Assembly (NCBI GenBank): GCA_030593645.1
Contig: JAUVGT010000157.1
Span: forward strand, 1-10,610
DNA from: Deltaproteobacteria bacterium
GTDB lineage: Bacteria > Desulfobacterota > Desulfobacteria > Desulfobacterales > JAUVGT01
Length of the DNA stretch: 10,610 bases
Direction: 5' to 3'
How positions within the stretch are numbered: position 1 is the first letter of the stretch; every line of letters starts with the position of its first letter. A program made the translations under genes and the position numbers. The notes beneath the pieces are model-generated. The model was not told the DNA's origin. It made no database searches and saw only the letters and a program-made list of their open reading frames with translations. Below are positions 1 through 6,007 of this stretch, piece after piece.

Positions 1-2
1 GA

Positions 3-167
3 CCGGAGAGCGGAAAAAAAAGCACCGGTCTGGGGTTGAATTTCGTGAGAGAGACAGCGATGCTCCATAAGGGGAGTATTACACTTGAGAATCGGGAGCA
101 TGAAGGGGTTCGCGCGTGTTTGTCTATGCCGTCGGGAAAAAAGAAAAAAGTAAAAGAAAAAAAATAA
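3..167 (+). CDS. Sensor histidine kinase, C-terminal end of HATPase domain (CreC-like), 5' partial
   Basis: The open frame runs in from the left edge and ends at TAA 165-167, giving 54 residues. Residues 4-18 read GKKSTGLGLNFVRET, which is the G2 box of a GHKL/HATPase_c ATP-binding domain. It is followed by LHKGSITLENREHEGVRACL, the final strands of the fold. The KSTGLGL..FVRE.A.LH.G pattern resembles CreC-type sensor kinases, so the protein is probably a membrane sensor that autophosphorylates on a histidine lying outside the window. After the expected end of the domain (about MPSG, residues 42-45) there is a lysine-rich tail (KKKKVKEKK). It ends exactly at the border of repeat copy 1 at 168. 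The A-rich sequence carrying the stop codon recurs before repeat copy 2, so the tail and stop may come from the repeat insertion. The family call is firm; the CreC subfamily is an inference from a short fragment. Confidence 0.85.
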   Translation, partial: PESGKKSTGLGLNFVRETAMLHKGSITLENREHEGVRACLSMPSGKKKKVKEKK

Positions 168-291
168 CTCTCGCAGAGGCGCAAAAACGCAAGGGTTACC
201 TGCAAAGGGCAGGCAAAAAATTAAACTTAGGTTTTTTTCGCGAAGCGATTAATTTATGTTTTACTTTGCGGGCTTAGCGTCTCTGCGAGAG
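168..291 (+). repeat. MITE-like palindromic repeat, copy 1
   Basis: This ~124-bp non-coding element is bounded by inverted repeats CTCTCGCAGAGGCGC (168-182) and GCGTCTCTGCGAGAG (277-291), which match at 14 of 15 positions. Inside are a small hairpin (CCTGC / GCAGG, about 199-214) and a second one (TCGC-GAA-GCGA, about 238-248). It shares long stretches with 365-474 in the same orientation and with 8251-8378 inverted. Similarity extends past the terminal repeats: the right flank GAAAATATTTTTGTTTTTAA recurs, slightly changed, beside copy 3. No open frame of note lies inside. It resembles a non-autonomous transposable element or REP-like family. Between this copy and copy 2 (292-364) there is only A/T-rich spacer. 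Confidence 0.85.
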
Positions 292-364
292 AAAATATTT
301 TTGTTTTTAATAAAATTACAATCTCTTTTTTAAAAGAAATAAGAGAAGAAAGGAAAAAAAATAA

Positions 365-474
365 CTCTCGCAGAGGCGCAAAGACGCAAGGGCTGCCTGC
401 AAAGGGCAGGCAAAAAATTAAACTTAGGATTTTTCGTGAAGCGATTAAATTTATGTTTTACTTTGGGTGCTTAG
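365..474 (+). repeat. MITE-like palindromic repeat, copy 2 (right end lost)
   Basis: This is a second direct copy of the element at 168-291. The left terminal repeat CTCTCGCAGAGGCGC is intact, and the internal hairpin is perfect over 7 bp (TGCCTGC-AAAGG-GCAGGCA). The second hairpin is TCGT-GAA-GCGA, where the change from copy 1 leaves a G-T wobble pair. The similarity stops after CTTTGGGTGCTTAG; the right terminal repeat is missing and is replaced by unrelated AT-rich sequence running to the rsmB stop codon. The preceding 12 bases (GGAAAAAAAATA, then ACTCTCGC) repeat those before copy 1, so the duplicated unit includes a few bases outside the terminal repeat. Confidence 0.8.
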
Positions 475-512
475 GTTAATAGCAAAACGTAACCGGTATT
501 AAGTAATGTTAA

Positions 513-1889
513 TTATTTTATACGTTTCAGGCGGGCTGAGAAGAAACCGTCCATGTTATGGATGTGGGGATACGTTTTGAAAAATCCGTGTTCATTGACC
601 AGTGACCTGGCATTTTCCGGGAGCATTCCAAAATTTTTATCATGGATGAACCCGGTATGTTCTTTTAAAAATGCAGTTACGACTTCTTCATTTTCCTCAG
701 GTTCTGTTGTACAAACCGTATATAGCAGTATTCCACCGGATTTTACCACGGGTGCGAGATTCTTTAAAAACAGGATCTGTTTTTCTTTGTATCTTTTTAG
801 ATTTTTCCTGGATGTTTTCCATTTTATATCCGGGTTTCTGCGTATGACTCCAAGTCCCGAACAAGGCGCATCCAGGAAGACCCTGTCAAATCCTCTAAGA
901 TCTTTGTCTTCAACAGGATGATTGAGATCAAAATAATATGGTGATACGATTGAAACAGACAGCCGGTCCATTTCGGACATGAGTTTAATGAGTTTTTTAT
1001 TATTATTGTCGAGCGCGATGATTTTACCGCTGTTTTTCATCTGAGCGGCAATATGCCCGGTTTTCCCTCCATGCCCCGAACAAGCGTCCAATACAGTATC
1101 TCCCGGTTTGCTGCCCAGCAGGAAGGTTACAAGCTGTGCGGCTTCGTCCTGCACTTGAAAAAAACCGTCTCTAAATCCCTGCAAAGTTGGAATCGGCTTC
1201 CTGGGGTTTTTAATTAAAATACCATGAGGAGAAAAATCAGTAGGTATTGCATTTTTGACTTCAGATTCAATGCGTTGAATAATCTTTTCCCTTTCTGTTT
1301 TTAATGAATTGACCCGAAGGGTTATTGATGGAATGGTATTAATTGCCTTGCAAATCAATTTGATTTCTTTAATGTTGTAATGTCCAGACCATTTCCGTAT
1401 GAGCCATTCAGGGAATGAGTTTTCCGCGGCGATCGATTTTACGGGGTCTTTATTTATTGAAGGGAAGGGGACATCCTGGTAACTGCGGGATGCATTTCTT
1501 AAGACAGCATTTACATATTTCACTATCCAGGGTGCCGCATTATTTTTCGCGAGATTAACAGAAGTATTTACAGCGGCGGAGTCAGGTACACGGGATAAAT
1601 ACATCATTTGGAAAAGTCCCAGGCGTATTATATTTACAACTTCCGGTTTGATTTTTGAAAATTTTACATTTGAAAAATGTTTAATGAAGTAGTCCAGTCG
1701 GCCCCGCCATCTTAAAACACCATAAACAAGCGCGTTGACAAACGCACGGTCCCTATCCGGGAGAGGATCGGAAACGGATAGAGATTGTTCAAAGACGCGA
1801 TCTATCGTCTGATATTCACTGTTAAGGGCGTTTAATATTTTAAGGGCTATATTACGGGCGTCTGGCTGATATTTACTCAAAAATATCAC
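513..1889 (-). CDS. rsmB: 16S rRNA (cytosine-967-C5) methyltransferase RsmB (Fmu/Sun)
   Basis: RsmB uses S-adenosylmethionine to methylate C967 of 16S rRNA in the cytoplasm. At 458 residues it has the usual full length. Residues ~8-135 form the NusB-like RNA-binding domain. The Rossmann methyltransferase domain follows, with motif I VLDACSGHGGKTGH (266-279), motif IV DAPCSG (C343) and motif VI TVCTTEPEENEE (C393). These two cysteines are the release and nucleophile residues of m5C enzymes. The C-terminus MDGFFSARL is typical. Motif I has SGH where most family members have AAP. The GTG at 1889 overlaps the end of fmt by 17 bp; a TTG at 1880 preceded by GGGTG is an equally possible start. Either way translation is coupled to fmt. 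It is the last gene of the def-fmt-rsmB group and no terminator is visible after it. Confidence 0.95.
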   Translation of the reverse strand: MIFLSKYQPDARNIALKILNALNSEYQTIDRVFEQSLSVSDPLPDRDRAFVNALVYGVLRWRGRLDYFIKHFSNVKFSKIKPEVVNIIRLGLFQMMYLSRVPDSAAVNTSVNLAKNNAAPWIVKYVNAVLRNASRSYQDVPFPSINKDPVKSIAAENSFPEWLIRKWSGHYNIKEIKLICKAINTIPSITLRVNSLKTEREKIIQRIESEVKNAIPTDFSPHGILIKNPRKPIPTLQGFRDGFFQVQDEAAQLVTFLLGSKPGDTVLDACSGHGGKTGHIAAQMKNSGKIIALDNNNKKLIKLMSEMDRLSVSIVSPYYFDLNHPVEDKDLRGFDRVFLDAPCSGLGVIRRNPDIKWKTSRKNLKRYKEKQILFLKNLAPVVKSGGILLYTVCTTEPEENEEVVTAFLKEHTGFIHDKNFGMLPENARSLVNEHGFFKTYPHIHNMDGFFSARLKRIK

Positions 1890-2814
1890 CCGGCTGGATT
1901 TTGTAACCTCTAAGAAAATCTTTGATTAAAAGTTTTTTACCGGAAGGACCCTGAATTTCAAGTATTGATAAAATACCCTGTCCCGTAGAAATTTGAAGCT
2001 CACCTGGAAAACTGTCGGTTACGGTTCCAGGGCTAATTTTTATTTCTTCCGCGATGGGTTCGGAAGCGAGTATTTTTAAACGGATTTCATTATGGAATGT
2101 AAATGCCCCGGGCCAGGGCGTGACACCGCGAATCAGACAGCAAATATCCATCGCTGATTTTTTCCAGTCAATTCGGCCGTCACTTTTTTTTAGCATGGGA
2201 GCGTATGTACAGCAGAAATCATCCTGAGCTTTACAGGAAATACTATTTTTAGAATAGCTATCGAGTGTTTCAAGAATGAGATCAGCGCCAAGCAGTGACA
2301 GTTTGTCATGAAGAGAGGCCGATGTGTCGTCACGAGCGATTTTGATTATTTTTGACAGAAGTATATCTCCTGTGTCCATACCTTCATTTAATAGCATGGT
2401 TGTGACACCGGTTTCTGTTTCACCATTGATCAATGCGCGCTGAATGGGAGCAGAACCCCTGTATTTGGGAAGTAGTGACGCGTGAAGGTTTATGGACCCT
2501 GTGCCCGGCAGAGCCAGCATTTCCTTATTGAGGATGTGCCCAAAGGCAACCACAATAAAAAAATCAGGTGTTACGTATTGAAGGTTTTTAAAAAAATCTT
2601 TATCGTCCAGGGATTCAGGCTGCAGTACATCATATCCCAATTCAAGAGCCGCACTTTTAACCGGCGTGGGAATAATCTTTCTTCCCCTTCCTTTTGGACG
2701 GTCCGGCTGTGTTATAACAAGAGTTATTTTATGTCTGCTTTTATCAAGAGCCTTCAAAGAGGGTACGGCGAAATCAGGTGTGCCCATAAAAATAAGGTTA
2801 TAGATTTTATCCAT
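1873..2814 (-). CDS. fmt: Methionyl-tRNA formyltransferase
   Basis: Fmt transfers a formyl group from 10-formyltetrahydrofolate to Met-tRNA(fMet), making the initiator used by bacterial ribosomes. The 313-residue product has the usual length. The N-terminal formyl_trans domain starts with NLIFMGTPDFAVPSL. It carries the folate-binding and catalytic segment SINLHASLLPKYRG (107-120, with N109 and H111) and GMDTGD (145-150, with D147), giving the complete Asn-His-Asp set. The loop KGRGRKIIPTPVK near residue 45 is the tRNA acceptor-stem contact. From about residue 205 comes the C-terminal OB-like domain, including IRGVTPWPGAFT. The ATG lies inside the last codons of def (ATGGATAA, 8-bp overlap) with no clear Shine-Dalgarno site, so translation is probably coupled. 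Its 3' end overlaps rsmB. Confidence 0.97.
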   Translation of the reverse strand: MDKIYNLIFMGTPDFAVPSLKALDKSRHKITLVITQPDRPKGRGRKIIPTPVKSAALELGYDVLQPESLDDKDFFKNLQYVTPDFFIVVAFGHILNKEMLALPGTGSINLHASLLPKYRGSAPIQRALINGETETGVTTMLLNEGMDTGDILLSKIIKIARDDTSASLHDKLSLLGADLILETLDSYSKNSISCKAQDDFCCTYAPMLKKSDGRIDWKKSAMDICCLIRGVTPWPGAFTFHNEIRLKILASEPIAEEIKISPGTVTDSFPGELQISTGQGILSILEIQGPSGKKLLIKDFLRGYKIQPGDIFE

Positions 2815-3319
2815 TATTGTTCTGCTTTTTCTTAATTCGTTTTTTATATAACTGTCTTTTTAAAGAACTGATACGATCGATGAACAGTATTCCGTTTAAA
2901 TGATCGATCTCATGCTGAAGTACAATGGCAAGATAACCTTCGGCTTCAAATTTTAAAGGGTTACCGTCACGGTCAAGTGCTTCCACAAGTACATGAGATG
3001 CGCGCTTCACATCGGCAGTGTAATCAAGTACACTCAAACACCCTTCGTTTTCAGATAATTGTGTGCCGCTGCTTTCTAATATTATTGGATTAATCATAAC
3101 CTTTAACGTTTGTTTTTCTTCACCGGGAAAACCGTCATAGACAATAATTCTTTTATCAATACCCACCTGTGTTGCCGCGAGACCGGCACCGGGTGCCGCA
3201 TACATCGTTTCGGACATGTCGTTGATTATTTTCTTTATTTCACCATCTATATTTTCAACCGGTTTTGTCGTTGTTTTAAGAAATTTATCGGGATATGTTA
3301 ATATTTTCATTAGTGCCAT
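2807..3319 (-). CDS. def: Peptide deformylase
   Basis: Def is the metal-dependent hydrolase that removes the N-formyl group from nascent proteins. All three family motifs are present in this 170-residue protein: GAGLAATQVG (44-53), EGCLSV (92-97, metal ligand C94) and QHEIDH (135-140, ligands H136 and H140, catalytic E137). The C-terminus is short and very basic (KRQLYKKRIKKKQ), as in many deformylases that dock near the ribosomal exit tunnel. The ATG at 3319 has AGG nine bases upstream; the ATG three codons later (MKILTYPDKFLK) is an alternative. def is the first gene of the overlapping def-fmt-rsmB group and has a candidate promoter just upstream (3385-3413). Its last codons contain the fmt start. 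Confidence 0.97.
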   Translation of the reverse strand: MALMKILTYPDKFLKTTTKPVENIDGEIKKIINDMSETMYAAPGAGLAATQVGIDKRIIVYDGFPGEEKQTLKVMINPIILESSGTQLSENEGCLSVLDYTADVKRASHVLVEALDRDGNPLKFEAEGYLAIVLQHEIDHLNGILFIDRISSLKRQLYKKRIKKKQNNNG

Positions 3320-3384
3320 AATGGATGACCTATCTATTTTTTGAAACCACTTCTATAATTAAAACAACCGAAATATCTTTAAAA

Positions 3385-3413
3385 AATATAATGCCGAAAA
3401 CACGGAATTGCAA
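3385..3413 (-). promoter_or_regulatory. Candidate sigma70-type promoter for def-fmt-rsmB
   Basis: Read on the minus strand, TTGCAA (3408-3413) and TATATT (3385-3390) are separated by exactly 17 bp. They match consensus at 4 of 6 and 5 of 6 positions. The pair lies in the 114-bp gap between the UPF0104 gene and def, about 65 bp before the def ATG. This would let the deformylase cluster be transcribed independently of the upstream membrane protein gene. In AT-rich DNA such matches arise by chance, so this is only a candidate. Confidence 0.4.
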
Positions 3414-3433
3414 ATATTAGAACATATCTCATT

Positions 3434-4504
3434 CTATGTACTGGAATTAATCGAAATTTTAAAAATACCAGCCCCGGTGATAAAAGCAGATACAAGACCA
3501 ACGATAATAACAGGGATCATCTGGATCGCATGATTGGCCAATGTAAAACCGGCGGCATCGTTTAATGATACGCCAAAAATGATCATGGCAAATACTCCTC
3601 CTGCTTCCCAAACACCCCAGAAACCCGGTACCGAAGGAAGACCGATAAACACACAGATTATGAGCATGACCGCAGTCATTTCCGGATAAGACAGTTCAAT
3701 CCCCGGGCAGCCAAGGGAAAATATATAGTATGGTAAACTGCCAAGCAGCCATATGATCAATGATAATATTAAACAGAATAACAATGTGGATGGTTTTTTA
3801 ATCAATGAAAATCCAGACGCAACGTTTTCAATAATTTTTATAAGCGGTAAGCCTATTTTTTCCTGTATCTTATTTTTTAAATGACTTTTTTTCGAGAAAA
3901 TGTAATGTGGTAATGACTGAATCAAATGATTCAGAATATCACGTGTTTTTTTTAAGCTTATTACGATGATTGCAGCCATAAAAAGAATAGATATTATTAT
4001 GATTACCGAAAACAGTTTCTCAAGCATGTCTTTATTCAGGTAATATTTACCAAACGGTATTCCCAGGTCAGGATCTATTTTAAGATTATAAAAGAGTACA
4101 GCAAGCAGAAGGATTAGAATGATCATATCAAACACCCGTTCAACAGCAACGGTTGCCAGTCCCTCTGAAAAAGGAACACCTTCATTTTTTTTAAGAATCG
4201 CGGGCCTGGCAATCTCTCCAACCCTTCCCGGAAGGATACAATTGATCATAAAACCGATCATCAGGGGATGGTATGCATTTATGAATCCGATCTTATGGGT
4301 GGAACTCAAAATAAGCTGCCATCTCAGGGCTCTTAATACAAAACTAAATATCACTAAAAATACAGTGGGTATAATATACCAGTAATTGATCCTGGTAAGA
4401 TATGCTGAAAGATCCGTAAAAGGAACATTTCGAAACGCAAGATAGAGAGCGGCACCCGATATGATAATACCGATAAGCAGAGAGAAAAACAGTTTTTTAT
4501 TCAT
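3434..4504 (-). CDS. YbhN/UPF0104-family integral membrane protein (lysylphosphatidylglycerol synthase TM-region-like)
   Basis: The 356-residue protein has about eight or nine hydrophobic segments (roughly 5-24, 42-60, 79-91, 126-140, 165-183, 240-262, 276-290, 303-312 and 327-347). It also carries the signature motifs of the family that includes the flippase half of MprF and YbhN: LPGRVGEIARP (91-101), ERVFD (122-126) and PSVPGFWGVWE (290-300). The aminoacyl-transferase domain of MprF is absent, so lysyl-lipid synthesis is not expected. Family members are thought to move or handle lipids or lipid-linked intermediates in the inner membrane, but the substrate here is unknown. The ATG start has no clear ribosome binding site. 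It is on the same strand as def but 114 bp upstream of it, and is separated from ribF by a 125-bp palindrome. No linked glycosyltransferase or hopanoid gene is visible. Confidence 0.85.
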   Translation of the reverse strand: MNKKLFFSLLIGIIISGAALYLAFRNVPFTDLSAYLTRINYWYIIPTVFLVIFSFVLRALRWQLILSSTHKIGFINAYHPLMIGFMINCILPGRVGEIARPAILKKNEGVPFSEGLATVAVERVFDMIILILLLAVLFYNLKIDPDLGIPFGKYYLNKDMLEKLFSVIIIISILFMAAIIVISLKKTRDILNHLIQSLPHYIFSKKSHLKNKIQEKIGLPLIKIIENVASGFSLIKKPSTLLFCLILSLIIWLLGSLPYYIFSLGCPGIELSYPEMTAVMLIICVFIGLPSVPGFWGVWEAGGVFAMIIFGVSLNDAAGFTLANHAIQMIPVIIVGLVSAFITGAGIFKISINSST

Positions 4505-4571
4505 ATAGAAAATGCGTGACGCTAAATGGTTTACATATCAACCCTGATGGTCTTGTAAAAAGTCCGAATTA

Positions 4572-4696
4572 GACGGTTTCGAAAAAAATCCAAATTCAAG
4601 GCGTGCAAATTTCGTAATCATGAAGCGTACTTATAGTACGTTGAATGATTGCGAAATGCAGCACAACGCAGAAGTTGGACTTTTTACGAAACCGTC
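4572..4696. repeat. 125-bp imperfect palindromic element
   Basis: The two ~60-base arms are inverted copies of each other. The ends are GACGGTTTCG (4572-4581) and CGAAACCGTC (4687-4696), and the centre is CGTACT-TAT-AGTACG (4626-4640). The arms diverge in between but keep blocks such as TTTCGTAATCAT / ATGATTGCGAAA. Just outside the left end, AAAAAGTCCGAATT partly repeats the AAAAAGTCCAA of the right arm (read on the minus strand). The element fills the 196-bp gap between ribF and the UPF0104 gene and encodes nothing. It looks like a dispersed MITE/REP-like element. In RNA it would fold into a long stem and could end ribF transcription. Confidence 0.85.
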
Positions 4697-4700
4697 AACC

Positions 4701-5633
4701 CTAAACCAGAATTTTTCGAGCCGTAATGATGTCTTTTCTAATTTGTTCCGAAAGTTCTTCCACACCTGAAAATTTAATTTCATCCCTGATACGTTCAACA
4801 AAGTTTACACGGATATTACTGCTGTATATATTTTGATCAAAGTCAAGTATATGGACTTCAACAGTGAACACGTGATCATCAAACGTGGGGCTGTAACCGA
4901 TATTTGCGACACCATTATAATGTTTGTCTGAACATTCTACAATAACAGCGTAGACGCCCGATTTTGGACATAGCTCATCCTGGAGATTAATATTTGCGGT
5001 TGGAAACCCCAGAAGCCTTCCGCCCCTGTCACGTCCGGCAGCAACAATTCCCCTGATCTGGTAATAACGACCCAGTAAATGTTGGGCTTTTGCCACTTTA
5101 CCTGCGCCGATCAATTCCCGGATTTTTGTACTGCTTACCCTGCCATTTATGTTCCTGGCAGATTGGATCCAGCTGGCTGTAATAACCTTAAATCCGTGTG
5201 TTTTCGCGAAATCCTGTAAAAGTTCAATATTACCCTCGCGATTTTTTCCAAAGGTATAATCTTTTCCAACAATTATGGCCTTCATGCCGATACGGCCAAT
5301 AAGGATATCTTCTATGAATTCTTTAGCCGTTAATGAGGCGAATTGACGTGTGAATTGAATACGGACCAGAACATCAATGCCGGATTTTTCGATCAGTTCA
5401 GCTTTTTGTTCATATAATGTAATCAGCACAGGGTGACCATTGTCAGTCAATACCCGTAAAGGGTGAGGATCGAATGTCATGGCAATTGAAGTTCCGTCGA
5501 TTGAATCGGCTCTTTCGATAACTTCATGAAAAAGTGCCTGATGGCCGATATGCACGCCGTCGAAATTACCGATTGTAATCACGGCATTTTTAAATGGTTC
5601 AGTTATTTCATCGAGATTTTTAATGAGTTTCAT
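4701..5633 (-). CDS. ribF: Bifunctional riboflavin kinase / FMN adenylyltransferase
   Basis: RibF phosphorylates riboflavin to FMN and adenylylates FMN to FAD in the cytoplasm. The 310-residue product has both domains. The N-terminal FAD synthetase domain shows GNFDGVHIGH (22-31), TFDPHP (53-58), GKDYTFGKNREG (123-134) and VSSTKIR (166-172). The C-terminal flavokinase domain shows GRLLGFPTANI (205-215), GVYAV (226-230), NIGYSPTF (244-251) and VEVHILDF (258-265). I chose the ATG at 5633 because the protein then begins in the usual way (MKLIKNLDEI). An in-frame GTG at 5669 would add 12 unconserved residues and lie almost on the likely transcription start. An AAGG sits 15-16 bases before the ATG, rather far for a ribosome binding site. 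The gene diverges from tRNA-Leu and is followed by the palindromic element. No FMN riboswitch is visible. Confidence 0.96.
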   Translation of the reverse strand: MKLIKNLDEITEPFKNAVITIGNFDGVHIGHQALFHEVIERADSIDGTSIAMTFDPHPLRVLTDNGHPVLITLYEQKAELIEKSGIDVLVRIQFTRQFASLTAKEFIEDILIGRIGMKAIIVGKDYTFGKNREGNIELLQDFAKTHGFKVITASWIQSARNINGRVSSTKIRELIGAGKVAKAQHLLGRYYQIRGIVAAGRDRGGRLLGFPTANINLQDELCPKSGVYAVIVECSDKHYNGVANIGYSPTFDDHVFTVEVHILDFDQNIYSSNIRVNFVERIRDEIKFSGVEELSEQIRKDIITARKILV

Positions 5634-5662
5634 TTTATGTTTAACAATCCTTAATAATCTGC

Positions 5663-5689
5663 TTGACACGAATCACGAAAAATTATACT
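5663..5689 (+). promoter_or_regulatory. Promoter for tRNA-Leu
   Basis: A consensus -35 box TTGACA (5663-5668) is followed after 15 bp by TATACT (5684-5689), a 5-of-6 match to the -10 consensus. Transcription would start near 5696, about 30 bases before the mature tRNA. The 15-bp spacer is shorter than the usual 17. The -10 box overlaps the minus-strand -10 box of ribF. Confidence 0.65.
5682..5687 (-). promoter_or_regulatory. Candidate -10 box for ribF (divergent, overlaps the tRNA promoter)
   Basis: On the minus strand these bases read TATAAT, a perfect -10 box, about 50 bases before the ribF ATG. The -35 position, 17 bp further upstream, reads TTTAAT and is weak (3 of 6). The box shares 5684-5687 with the TATACT box of the tRNA promoter on the other strand. 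Confidence 0.45.
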
Positions 5690-5701
5690 TAGTCCAACTT
5701 C

Positions 5702-5722
5702 AGGATTAAATCAATCCTTTTT
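5702..5722 (+). other. Small hairpin with T run in the tRNA-Leu leader
   Basis: AGGATT (5702-5707) and AATCCT (5713-5718) can pair over 6 bp around a 5-base loop, followed by five T residues and then the tRNA at 5727. It sits between the tRNA promoter and the mature 5' end. The stem is short and AT-rich, so it could be a weak attenuator, a processing signal or chance. Confidence 0.3.
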
Positions 5723-5726
5723 ATAT

Positions 5727-5813
5727 GCCGAAGTGGCGGAACTGGTAGACGCGCTAGGTTCAGGGTCTAGTGGGCGTACGCCTGTGCGAGTTCGAGTCTC
5801 GCCTTCGGCACCA
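5727..5813 (+). tRNA. tRNA-Leu (anticodon CAG)
   Basis: An 87-nt class II tRNA with encoded CCA end. The acceptor stem GCCGAAG (5727-5733) pairs with CTTCGGC (5803-5809), followed by discriminator A and CCA. The D-arm contains GGAACTGGTAGAC. The anticodon stem-loop is CTAGG-TTCAGGG-TCTAG with anticodon CAG at 5761-5763, reading CUG. A long variable arm (GGCG-TA-CGCC) marks it as a leucine-type tRNA. The T-arm is GCGAG-TTCGAGT-CTCGC (5786-5802). It has its own promoter upstream and terminator downstream, and no other tRNA is adjacent. Confidence 0.98.
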
Positions 5814-5822
5814 GCCAACTAC

Positions 5823-5854
5823 AGGGGCTGCAATTGTATTGCAGTCCCTTTTTT
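5823..5854 (+). terminator. Rho-independent terminator of tRNA-Leu
   Basis: AGGGGCTGCAAT (5823-5834) pairs with ATTGCAGTCCCT (5838-5849) over 12 bp with one G-T wobble and a 3-base loop. A run of six T (5849-5854) follows. It lies 9 bases after the tRNA CCA end. Confidence 0.9.
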
Positions 5855-5902
5855 ATATATGGATCCATGAGAAATCTTCCTGCTGCTCGTTGTATTGCAT
5901 TT

Positions 5903-5931
5903 TTGAATTCAATGCTTAATGTTTTTAATAT
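5903..5931 (+). promoter_or_regulatory. Weak candidate promoter for the TerB/DnaJ gene
   Basis: TTGAAT (5903-5908) and TAATAT (5926-5931) lie 17 bp apart, each matching consensus at 4 of 6 positions, about 77 bp before the ATG at 6008. Because the tRNA terminator lies upstream, this gene should need its own promoter. The match quality is modest in AT-rich DNA. Confidence 0.3.
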
Positions 5932-6007
5932 TACTGACAACCATCAGATTCTTATAGTAATACCAATTTACAATTTTTCAAGTCAACCTTACGGAGAGAT
6001 TGAGATC

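Noticed and set aside
1..30. Inverted repeat GACCGG...CCGGTC at the left edge
   Set aside because: It lies within the histidine kinase coding frame, has an 18-base loop and is probably chance.
195..220. Hairpin GCCTGC-AAAGG-GCAGGC as a transcription terminator
   Set aside because: On the strand read, the hairpin is followed by an A run rather than a T run. On the other strand the T run precedes the stem.
168..474. CRISPR-like direct repeats
   Set aside because: There are only two direct copies, each over 100 bp, ~200 bp apart and containing internal inverted repeats. There is no regular spacer pattern and no cas genes.
553..921. 122-codon + strand frame
   Set aside because: Shadow of rsmB, whose motifs IV and VI are encoded on the opposite strand here.
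5690..5702. AGTCCAACTTC at 5692-5702 matching part of the 4572-4696 palindrome
   Set aside because: Only 11 bases match and the surrounding sequence differs, so it is not supported as another copy.
5634..5726. Possible FMN riboswitch ahead of ribF
   Set aside because: The leader is under 100 bases, the likely transcript leader is only ~40 bases, and no RFN-element helices are visible.
5834..6007. Upstream extension of the TerB/DnaJ protein from TTG 5834
   Set aside because: The start lies in the tRNA terminator stem, the added 58 residues look like translated non-coding DNA, and ATG 6008 has a good ribosome binding site and begins at the anchor.
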